Assembly (NCBI GenBank): GCA_033297075.1
Contig: MU858300.1
Span: 1-43,312, forward strand
Source: Rhypophila decipiens
Lineage: Eukaryota; Ascomycota; Sordariomycetes; Sordariales; Naviculisporaceae
Direction: 5' to 3'
Length of the DNA: 43,312 nucleotides
Below, in pieces: positions 1 to 8,200 of this stretch. Both the position numbers and the translations under genes were made by a program. Positions within the stretch are counted from its first letter, which is position 1; the number at the start of each line of letters is the position of its first letter. The notes beneath the pieces are model-generated. The model worked only from the letters and a program-made list of their open reading frames with translations. It did not search any database and was not told where the DNA came from.

Positions 1-1983
1 CAGGTACTTCGTCCTAGAGGTATGAAATTCACACTTATGAATGTCCGCCTGCAAGCCAGCGCCAATCAAGCGCTTCAAGACTTCCTTGACATGTTCCTCA
101 TGCTCCTCCTCTGTTTTGGAATAGATCAAAATATCGTCTAGGTAGGCTGTAACCGAGTCCCCCAGCAGCTCGTAAAGCACATCATTGATGTAGTGCTGGA
201 ACGTCGACGGCGCTCCACTCAAACCGAAAGGCGTCACAAGCTGCTCATAGAGTCCAAAGCGGGTGACGAAAGCTGTAAGCCACTCGTGCCCTTCCGCTAT
301 CCTGACTCTGTTGAAAGCTGCAATGATGTCTAGCTTGGTAAAGATCTTTGCCTTGCAGACTGCATCCAAGGTTTCCTTGATCAACGGTAAGGGGTAACGT
401 CCTTTCACACAGACGCTATTCAGCCCCCGGAAATCATGGCAAATGCGCACTCCCCCTCCCGGCTTGCTTGCCATCAACAAGGGAGACGCCACTGGTGACT
501 GTGACGGCCGTATAAATCCCTTCGAGAGGTGCTCATCTAACCATCGTTTCAATATCTTCAGCTCAAGCGGCGACATTGCTCGAGCCCGATGGAATGGTAG
601 CTTTCCCCCTGGCACCACCTGAATCTTGTGGTCGTACGGCCTGTGGGGTGCCAGCTGATCTGCATCTTGCGGGATAAAAGCTTTCAAAAGTCCGTGATAT
701 TGCTTCGGTACTTTGGCTTTGATTTGCTCCATCGAGGCGTATCCCCTGTCCTGCTTTTCGAGGAACAGTCTGGCGTCTTCCTCCGTGATCTTCCGTACTG
801 CTTCCTCGTCTCCGTAGCAGAAATCAATAAACTCATGAAAGTCCTCGGGGAACAGCTCCTTGAACTGATCTGGGCTCCCCTCGCCACTGAGTAGGTCCCT
901 AAACAGCTCCTCAGGCAACCTCGGTGGAAGGGGTAGTTCCTTCTGGTCTGCTGCTCTCTCGAGCTCGTCGGCCGTAACTACTCGTATTTGAACTCCCTTC
1001 TGTTTTGCGAACAGCATGAAGTTCTGGGCAGCCACGAGTCTGATTTCCGTTTGATCGGTGATTCTGTCCCAGTCCCCTTCTTCCGGTCGTCGATACTCGA
1101 CTTCATGTCGCTCACGGCTGGAAACCCTCATCCCTTGAACTATTCGCGCTGGGAATTTGACTCTGTCAGATTTGTTAGGGATCATGATCGCTCTCTGACT
1201 GGGTTCAGCATGAGTCCATCGCGGGCCGTTCTCCAATGCCCTCTTCCTTGCTCGCTCGAGACTGTCTCGTTGTCGATGTTCTCGTCGCTTTCTGGCTTTC
1301 CGTTCCTGGGCCTCTATCGTCTTCCTGATCCGTTTGACCTTCTTGTCCTCCGGGTCGTCGTCGTCGGAGTCCTCACCGTCGGTGTCCCCCTGGTTCTCTG
1401 CCCCTGATTCCCCTTCGTCAGGGATCTCTTCCACCGTCGGTGCTTTATATGATGTGCCAACCGTCGCTAACTCCGGTGCTTCCAGTGCTTTGGGTGCACA
1501 TCGGAGACGCGCAGGCAAGCCCTCCGGTAGGCAATGTCCCACACAATGCTCCCTGAAAGTTAGACTCGGTACTGACCAGTCGATGTCTGGATTATGCTTC
1601 TGTAGCCAAGGGAGCCCCAGAATGACTGGGTTCTTGCGAGACAAGTTCGTCAAGTAGAACTCTATGTTCTCCCTATGGTGCCCGATTCGCATGACCACAT
1701 GAACGGAGTTGGTGATCCAGTCGCTCAACTCTCCATGTGCCAGATATAGCGGCTTCGGCTTCTCCAGTCTCGTCCACGAAAAGCCCCTCTCCTCGGCAAA
1801 CTTCCTGTCCATGAACCCAAAAGCAGACGCTCCCGAGTCTACCAATCCTTGGGTCCTCACTTCCCATTCATCACGCTCGCCAGAAGAAAGAGACACGTAG
1901 AGTAATATAGATTTATTGTTGCCTATCTTACTCAAATATAACGGTTCTCCGTAGTCTCCTTCTCTGGGATCACCCCCCCACAT
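1..1983 (-). CDS. Retrotransposon pol polyprotein, partial: aspartic protease and reverse transcriptase
   Basis: This frame makes the enzymes that mature Gag and copy the element's RNA. No stop codon occurs in it from base 2187 down to base 1, so it overlaps the end of gag by about 200 nt and lies in the -1 frame relative to gag. The first in-frame ATG is at 1983, 5 nt after the gag TAA. From that ATG, the protease motif LVDSGASA is near residue 49 (catalytic Asp at 1837-1839), with a later ILGLPWL segment. A long, strongly charged stretch of acidic then Lys/Arg/Glu-rich residues follows, up to about residue 265. The RT then shows SPVASPLLMASKPGGGVRIC, TPFGLSGAPSTFQ and YLDDILIYS (Tyr codon at 142-144). 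The C-terminus is missing because the window ends, not because the gene is broken. Expression may use a -1 frameshift at 2007-2013 or reinitiation at the ATG. Confidence 0.93.
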   Translation of the reverse strand, partial: MWGGDPREGDYGEPLYLSKIGNNKSILLYVSLSSGERDEWEVRTQGLVDSGASAFGFMDRKFAEERGFSWTRLEKPKPLYLAHGELSDWITNSVHVVMRIGHHRENIEFYLTNLSRKNPVILGLPWLQKHNPDIDWSVPSLTFREHCVGHCLPEGLPARLRCAPKALEAPELATVGTSYKAPTVEEIPDEGESGAENQGDTDGEDSDDDDPEDKKVKRIRKTIEAQERKARKRREHRQRDSLERARKRALENGPRWTHAEPSQRAIMIPNKSDRVKFPARIVQGMRVSSRERHEVEYRRPEEGDWDRITDQTEIRLVAAQNFMLFAKQKGVQIRVVTADELERAADQKELPLPPRLPEELFRDLLSGEGSPDQFKELFPEDFHEFIDFCYGDEEAVRKITEEDARLFLEKQDRGYASMEQIKAKVPKQYHGLLKAFIPQDADQLAPHRPYDHKIQVVPGGKLPFHRARAMSPLELKILKRWLDEHLSKGFIRPSQSPVASPLLMASKPGGGVRICHDFRGLNSVCVKGRYPLPLIKETLDAVCKAKIFTKLDIIAAFNRVRIAEGHEWLTAFVTRFGLYEQLVTPFGLSGAPSTFQHYINDVLYELLGDSVTAYLDDILIYSKTEEEHEEHVKEVLKRLIGAGLQADIHKCEFHTSRTKYL

Positions 1984-1988
1984 GCGAT

Positions 1989-3914
1989 TTACTGCGAGGG
2001 GCCTCCATTTCCCTGGCCATGACCAAAGCCGCGGAATCCTCCGTGGTCGTCCAGCTCGCCGATGACTCTTCCGCCTCCTGTGTCGTTGAAATAGCCCGCA
2101 CCGCGGCCTCCAGCATGGCTGGCTTGGAAGTTGCCATCCTGGCCGTTGCCGGTGTAGCCGCCCGTGTAGGCATATCCTGGGTTGCCGTCAAAACCGAAGG
2201 TACGGAGGTTCTGTGCATTGTAGGGACCTCCTCGGCCACCCTGGCCTTGGTAATTTCCACGTTGCTGGTAGCCTCCTCCGCGCTGGTAGGTCTGCTGCTG
2301 TTGGCCGTTCTGACCCAGACCGTAGTTGTTTCCATACTGGAAGTTCTGCTGACCATTCCAGCCGCCCTGATCATTCCAGCCACGGCCCCCTCCCTGGTTG
2401 CCGTTGAAACCACCGCGGTTGCCGCCGCGACCGCCTCTGCCTCCTATTCCGTTGCCGTTGGCGGCATTGTTGTAGTTGGCTGCAGGGGGGCGGCCGTTCT
2501 CGTCGTGGTCCTTGGCGAAGTGTCCCAGTTTTCCGCACTTGAGGCAGAGTCCCTTCTCGAACCGCTGCTCTCTGATCTTCTGCTTGTCAGATTTCGTGCC
2601 CATGGCATCCAGATCCATAGGATCATCGACGGCGGAACCGCCTCCTCCACCGCCGCCGCCGCCGTTGCCATTGGCGTCCTTGCCCTTCTGGTTCTGGTTG
2701 GCGCGGTAGCCCTCTTCAAAGTTGAGAGCTTCCTCGTTGGAGGCTAGTTCATTCATGATAGCGAGCCACTTGTCCCACTCATTCTCGCCTGGGAGGCCAC
2801 GCTGGACCTTTAATGCCTTTCTCAACGGCTCGTGGACCTTCTGCTTAAGCCCACGGACTTTAGCTGCGTCGTCGAGGTTAATCTTCTCAGACAGCTCGAT
2901 GTATCTCGTGATGAAGTCGGCGTAGGACTTATACTTCCCTGCCTGCGTGAGATTTCTCCAGTCAGCCTCCGCCCGGACCGTGACGTTGACAGTGTGGTAG
3001 CGGGATCTGAGCTTCTCGAGCAGCTCTTTGGCTGTCTGAACTGGCCACTGCGAGGTGTCGTCGGTCTCGATGATCTTGCTGATGATGTGGGAGACGGATG
3101 TGTAAGCTCCGCCTTCCAGGAGACTGCCTGCATGCAGGATCTTCTGCTTCTCGGTAGCGAAGACCTCGTTGTCCTGTGCCCAGCGGATCTGGATCTTCTG
3201 CTCCCAGGTATTGTACTTCTCCGAGCGCTTGGCGGCGTCGGTATCAGAGCCCGTGAATGCGTCTGGATCGATGGCTCTGGGTCTTCTCGATGTGTTGGTG
3301 CTCGCGGCCGGCGCCTCCATTCTTGCTCCTGCAAGTGCCTTGGCGACTGCGGTCTCGATCTCCAGTTGTCTGATTTTCGCTGTCAAGTCGTCGATCTTGG
3401 CTTGGTCGATCGGGTTCGATCCTCCTTCACCGAAAGTGAAAGCAGGAGGAGGATTGGCCCCTCCTGATGTCGTTGACGATGAACCCTCACCGTTAGAAGG
3501 TGTAGATGTCGAAGGGCCAGGGGTAGCCTCCTCTGTCATCGTCGAGGAGGAAGCCCCGGCTGGTGGATCGTCCTCTGGCTGAGCAACCCCTTTTCCCTTG
3601 AGTGCTCTAATGGTGGCCTGAAGTTCCTCGTTCTGGGTCTCGAGCTCCGTAACACGGGCAATCCTGCGGTTCAGTTCGTGCATCGTGATGACCCATGTAT
3701 GTGCCGTAATCTCCAGGAGTTTGCTGATGGCCTCTGTTGTCTTCCCACCTGCCTTCTGAGTGAGATCGACAATAGCACCGGGGAAGTCAAGGTCGTCAAT
3801 TCCATCGTCTACCTGCTGCTCGGTCCTGAAACGCAGGAGAGCCTCGAAGGCGACCAAGCTGTTCCCACTGGCCAGACCCCGAAGGATCCGCCAGGAATCA
3901 AGTCTCTGCACCAT
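1989..3914 (-). CDS. Retrotransposon Gag, 641 aa
   Basis: This is the structural protein that forms the cytoplasmic particle packaging the element's RNA. The N-terminal part is helical. Residues about 225-400 resemble the retrotransposon gag domain (WEQKIQIRW, a YHTVNVTVRAEADW stretch and a KYKSYADFITRYIELSEKI stretch). A zinc knuckle follows at roughly residues 450-465 (CLKCGKLGHFAKDH). Its spacing is C-x2-C-x4-H-x4-H, with His in place of the usual last Cys. The remaining 150 or so residues are extremely rich in Gly, Asn, Gln and Arg (GGRGGRGGNRGG-type repeats), suggesting an RNA-binding disordered tail. An acidic/Ser-Thr segment with a Gly-rich run precedes the knuckle. The start at 3914 is the first ATG of the open frame, about 280 nt inside the likely LTR end. 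There are no internal stops. Confidence 0.92.
   Translation of the reverse strand: MVQRLDSWRILRGLASGNSLVAFEALLRFRTEQQVDDGIDDLDFPGAIVDLTQKAGGKTTEAISKLLEITAHTWVITMHELNRRIARVTELETQNEELQATIRALKGKGVAQPEDDPPAGASSSTMTEEATPGPSTSTPSNGEGSSSTTSGGANPPPAFTFGEGGSNPIDQAKIDDLTAKIRQLEIETAVAKALAGARMEAPAASTNTSRRPRAIDPDAFTGSDTDAAKRSEKYNTWEQKIQIRWAQDNEVFATEKQKILHAGSLLEGGAYTSVSHIISKIIETDDTSQWPVQTAKELLEKLRSRYHTVNVTVRAEADWRNLTQAGKYKSYADFITRYIELSEKINLDDAAKVRGLKQKVHEPLRKALKVQRGLPGENEWDKWLAIMNELASNEEALNFEEGYRANQNQKGKDANGNGGGGGGGGGSAVDDPMDLDAMGTKSDKQKIREQRFEKGLCLKCGKLGHFAKDHDENGRPPAANYNNAANGNGIGGRGGRGGNRGGFNGNQGGGRGWNDQGGWNGQQNFQYGNNYGLGQNGQQQQTYQRGGGYQQRGNYQGQGGRGGPYNAQNLRTFGFDGNPGYAYTGGYTGNGQDGNFQASHAGGRGAGYFNDTGGGRVIGELDDHGGFRGFGHGQGNGGPSQ
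2007..2013 (-). promoter_or_regulatory. Candidate -1 ribosomal frameshift heptamer GGGAAAT (gag to pol)
   Basis: Read on the minus strand in the gag frame, the bases are G GGA AAT, which fits the X XXY YYZ slippery pattern. It sits five sense codons before the gag stop, inside the region where the pol frame is already open. Five nucleotides further on, CCCC (2001-1998) could pair with part of the seven-G run at 1979-1973, giving a short stem around the stop and the pol ATG. The shift direction matches the -1 offset of pol. The stem is weak, and use of the site is inference. Confidence 0.5.
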
Positions 3915-4190
3915 CGTGAGTGCGCCGTTGTGGTGATATATTGATGTTCGTAATGTCCGTGGCGTACGCCAATGCTGTCATGTACCCTGTCCTGTCGCCC
4001 CCAGTAGTGCGTCACTGTGGATGTGGGGTGATGGGTTGTGGCCTCTGCAACCTAGTTCGGATGGTTCCTGGATGGTGCCCCGCAGTCGCTGTCGCTGTCG
4101 TGCCCGCGCGAACTGCAATTGATTTGCTGATTCTTGTCGCAAAAGAAAGTTCTCGGTATCCCCTGAAAGCGCCTGCTCTCAGCTATCTGT
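3915..4190 (-). other. Untranslated leader of the retrotransposon
   Basis: This is the stretch between the probable LTR inner end and the gag start. It should contain the primer-binding site, but I found no convincing TGG-initiated tRNA complement next to a CA-ending LTR boundary. Self-priming or an unusual primer therefore cannot be excluded. Confidence 0.45.
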
Positions 4191-4290
4191 GATGGTGTTT
4201 TAATTTGTCGTGTCCCTTTGTTTGGGTTGTTTGTAGGTGCAACAAACTATCACGGCGCAACGTTAGGTGTGGGTAACAATCGATGTTGTT

Positions 4291-4323
4291 GCACGCAGGG
4301 TTAAGTTCCAGAACCCTGCGTGC
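4291..4323. repeat. Perfect 12-bp inverted repeat inside the LTR
   Basis: GCACGCAGGGTT (4291-4302) is followed after 9 nt by its exact reverse complement AACCCTGCGTGC (4312-4323). In LTR RNA this would make a strong hairpin, possibly part of a polyadenylation, packaging or priming structure. Confidence 0.85.
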
Positions 4324-4373
4324 TCAGCTATTTAGCTATGGGCTGCCAAGGCTCTAGCGCCAACGTTGGCTCA

Positions 4374-4415
4374 AGTGGCTTGGCACGCAGCAATGCCCAC
4401 TAGTGGCTTGGCACG
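4374..4415. repeat. Direct repeat AGTGGCTTGGCACG within the LTR
   Basis: The 14-bp sequence occurs exactly at 4374-4387 and 4402-4415, 28 bp apart, in the U3 side of the LTR. It may be a duplicated promoter element. Confidence 0.8.
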
Positions 4416-4435
4416 GGGAATCCCGTGACAGTAAT

Positions 4436-5274
4436 GATCCAACCAGAAACCCAATGTACCACTGATAAACAAACCACCAGGTTATACCGCGGTTTAAGCC
4501 GTCGAATGGCCGTAAAGGAGTCTAATTCTAGTGACCTTGAAGACTACCTATATTTCCGCTGATATGTGTAATCCGATGGGCGACAATAGCAATAAGAATC
4601 AGCTCTCTCTATATAATCTAGAAAGAAGCAGTCCGAGTAAGTAGTTCCTTCATAAACACAATGGTCAAAGAGGGTTTTGATTTGATATAGCTAGATGATA
4701 ATACCTTATAGCGCCTCGATGTAGCCTGCTATCTCGTAGATCGTAAACTAGGACCCGAAATGCACCATAGACATCATGTAAAATCCCACCACTTATAGAA
4801 TCTCTGAAAATGTTGATGAAGACAAAAGGTACACATATAAAAGAAGTTAAAAGGACTATATAGTATCTTCCATGGCATGTAATGGCTCCTTATAAGCACT
4901 ACGCTGCCTTCTCTTATATTTATAGGCATATACGTTGGAAGGTTTCTATCCCCCTTTCCAAGCTCGTTACCTACCTGCCTAGCCTTTATATCCCGAGTTT
5001 CACCTCGTATGTTACAAGGCAGTCACGACTTTCACAACCACGGAATTCAGCAACTTCCCAGAAGCCCATTCGTCCCATATCATGCAATTAGGTAATGTCC
5101 TGCATGCCTTGGCAGCATACCGGGTGCGGCAGCGACGTCCAATTGATTATGAGTGGCGGGCCAGTCCAGTGAGTCGCAACTCAATCCCCACAACACCAAT
5201 CAGTACCCACCATCTCTAGTATCACGATCAAACCGAGAACGCAGTTCCCCGCTTCAGCCCAGTCGGGCTGCCGA
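4436..5274. other. Gene-free, TA-rich spacer
   Basis: The DNA between the retrotransposon and the patatin-NACHT gene is visibly richer in A/T and TpA than the flanking genes, especially 4540-4980. I see no credible gene, RNA or repeat in it. It may be decayed transposon DNA affected by repeat-induced point mutation, plus the promoter of the downstream gene. Confidence 0.5.
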
Positions 5275-8200
5275 ATGATTCCCACGCGGACCTCCATGTT
5301 CACGATGTCCTCTTCGAGTATTTTGGAAAGATTTGATCCGCTGGTCGAAGATCAAAACCATCCGCAAGAGCTCCAAAGCCCAGATTTCCCCGAGTCGAGG
5401 CCGGGTCTCGGGCTGAATCTCCTCTGCCTCGATGGCGGGGGTGTTCGAGGGCTCTCTTCCCTGTACATCGTCAAACAGTTGATGGAATCCATCAATCTCG
5501 AGTCTCCCCCAAAGCCATGCCAGATTTTCGACATGATCGGCGGGACTTCGACTGGTGGCCTGATCGCCATCATGCTCGGCCGGCTAGAGATGAGTGTTGA
5601 CGACTGCATCGAAGCCTACAGGGCGATGTCACCCAAGATCTTCACCAAGGTCAACCACAGATTGAACCTACGAGGTAAAGTCCAAGGCCGATTTGACCAC
5701 ACCGCAATCGAGGAAAGTGTCAAGAATATACTTCGGGAGCACCATTTGCCAGAAGACGAGAAGTTCTACCAGCCTTCGAAACATGGCTCTAAGAGATGTA
5801 TGACGTGAGTTGTCAAGACCCAGAAACAGCTTATGCTCTCCGACTGCGGCTCATCAATTTCGCTCCAGATTTGTGTGCGCAACCAGCAAGCAGACGGGAA
5901 AAACCGTCGTCTTCTCGAGTTACCCTTCAGCTCGTCGCGGCCGCAGCCTCCTTGACAGGGCGACAATATGGCAAGTTGCTAGGGCTACTTCTGCTGCCAC
6001 CTCCTTCTTCGATCCTGTCGAGATTGGTGATGAGGAATTCGTCGATGGTGCAACACCAGCCAACAACCCGATAGCGGAGTTGTGGTCTGAGGCGTACGAA
6101 GTCTTTTCCAATGTCGACGCAATCTGGAGCTTGGAAGACAACGTAGCGTGTGTGGTGTCTATTGGCACTGGTGTTCCCATGCTCAGACCTTTTGGTGATG
6201 ACCCACTGAGTATTGGGGCCAAACTGGTCAAGATTGCTACTGACACGGAAAAGGCGGCCGAAGACTTTGCGAGGCACCACCCGCGCTTGGTGAGAGAAGG
6301 TCGTTATTTCCGCTTCAATGTCCAAAAAGGGCTGGAGGCAGTTGGCCTCGAGGAACAGGCTAAGCATAAAGAAATAATCAGCTCCACCAGGTTTTATACG
6401 CAGACCCAGGATGTCCAAAAGTTGATGATGGGTTGTGCTGAGGCGTTGGCCAAAAAGTCGAGGTAGGTCAAGACCCTTCGTTGATGCAAGTCTTCTTATC
6501 TGATGATGGCTTGAGTCATACAGCCTTGGCTCGTAACTATGACTTCGCCCAAGGTGAAGCAAGTCGGCCCGATATTCGAGCTCTCGAACAAAGCCTCCGA
6601 CGTCTCCGCAGTCTTTTCACCATCACCCCTTCTTCCGATGTCCTAGGCTGGTTCACAAACACTTCTGCTTACCAGGATTGGATTTCACTCGGGGGATGCA
6701 TTTATTATCCCTTAACACATGCTACCACGATCGGCTTCGGGAGGTATCTCATAGGTGCTTTGCCTGCCGTGTGGGAGCAGGATCCTCAAGCATTAAACTC
6801 ATCTATCGACAAAGAACCTCCTTGGACCATATATGTGAGATGCGAGAGTATTCCTGACGCCGGTGTATCCGACCTAGTTCGCTCTCTCGTGGCTCAAGTT
6901 ATAGACAGGTGTTTCCCCACCGAGCATCAATGGCTTTCCTTTCACCAGCAGCTTTCTCCTAGAGAACGACAGCTTCTTTCCCGGGACTTAAAGTCCATAA
7001 CCCTACATACATTATTCGATATTCTGCGCCTTCTTCCTTTAGGCCATGGCTCCGCAGTTTTAGAGCACTCCGAGAACTCATCGAATATGAGGCCTTTCCT
7101 CGTCATCATCACCAACGTACATTTTCTACGGAAGGGTTATATTGAAGAGGAAATGACCCAGCTCCGGGCACAACTGGACAGGGTGGGGTTGAGGGTGTTG
7201 CTCACAGGAAAAGAAACATTGGATTTCAATAATTCAAGCTGGGGAGCAAGTCAGTTCCGAAGGGTCGACGAGGCCACTGAATATCGAGGTGAGACTTTTC
7301 ACATGGGTTCATGAATACGTTTTTGTATGCTTGCGTCAACTGACAAACCTGGCTCCAGAGTTTTTAAAATCTATCGAGTTTGACGACATGCACACACGTA
7401 GGAATCAAGTTGGAGTGGCGCTGGGCGGGACAACGGAATGGATCAAAACACATCCCGCCTTTGAGGAGTGGAGTGACGAGGCTGATGGAATTCTCTGGAT
7501 CCAAGGAAAACCTGGCTCCGGAAAGTCTGTGCTCGCCAAATCTATCATTGAGATGATTCAGCAAGCCGGTCCCTCGAATCTTCTCACGGCCAGCTGGTTC
7601 TATAGCAAACGTGGTGGGGATGTGGGAATGTCTCACATCTCCATGATGCGGTCCATTTGTTACCAGCTCTTGAGCCAAAACAGACAACTCTTCCAGGCCT
7701 GTGCGGGTATCTACCGCCAAAGAGGAGACGTCATGGAGAGGCTGCCCAAGATCATGGAAGCAATTCTTGGACATGTGGATAGTCCGCCCATCATCTGCCT
7801 TCTTGATGGACTCGATGAGTCAGCAGATAGGGATGGCAAGCGAGGAAGAGACATGCTGGAGCTTCTTGTCCAGCTGGTAGACAATCCCGGATCCAAGGCA
7901 AAGATCATAGGCCTCAGTCGCCCCTATTCGTCAATCGAAGAGGCGTATGGGACTTATGACATCCTGTTGGAGGCAGAAAATGGCTCAGATATCGAGAAGA
8001 TTGTTGACAGTGGCATGTCATCGCTCGTCGAAGCCATGGAAAGCAAGAAGCCGAGTTCGAATTCATCCTTTGCAAGCAGGCGACGGCAGAAGATTATGGC
8101 GGCTTCTTGCTTTGCAAGCAGGCGACGGCAGAAGATTATGGCCGATCGGCGCCAGGCGTACAACAACAGCCCAGGCCCTGAATTGGACGAGGTGGCGCGG

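Larger units (their letters stand above)
1..4430 (-). mobile_element. Ty3/gypsy LTR retrotransposon, 5' half, cut by left window edge
   Basis: The element reads right to left: 5' LTR (outer end at 4430), untranslated leader, gag (3914-1989), then protease and reverse transcriptase in a frame that is still open at base 1. RNase H, integrase and the 3' LTR would lie outside the window. The order gag-PR-RT with an RT active site of YLDDILIYS type is typical of Ty3/gypsy elements. Neither the gag frame nor the pol frame contains a stop, so this copy looks recent and is not visibly damaged by repeat-induced point mutation. The outer LTR end begins TGTCACGGG and is followed in the flank by GTAAT (4431-4435), a candidate 5-bp target-site duplication whose partner is not visible. 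Confidence 0.93.
4191..4430 (-). repeat. 5' LTR (outer end certain, inner end approximate)
   Basis: On the minus strand the element begins TGTCACGGGATTCCCCGTG at 4430, a TG-type LTR terminus. Its first bases contain an imperfect palindrome (CACGGG-4-CCCGTG on the plus strand, 4412-4427). The inner boundary is placed near 4191-4200, where the minus strand reads ATTAAAACA. The partner LTR lies outside the window, so this boundary was not confirmed by comparison. Confidence 0.55.

Noticed and set aside
2019..2747. 242-codon plus-strand frame opposite gag
   Set aside because: Low-complexity Val/Ala-rich shadow of the Gly/Gln-rich gag tail.
5927..6562. 211-codon minus-strand frame
   Set aside because: Antisense to patatin exon 2, which contains conserved patatin motifs.
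6463..6563. Interpreting the stop at 6464 as a break in the patatin-NACHT gene
   Set aside because: A GTAGGT donor overlaps the stop and downstream acceptors restore the frame, so an intron is the simpler explanation; the exact acceptor remains open.
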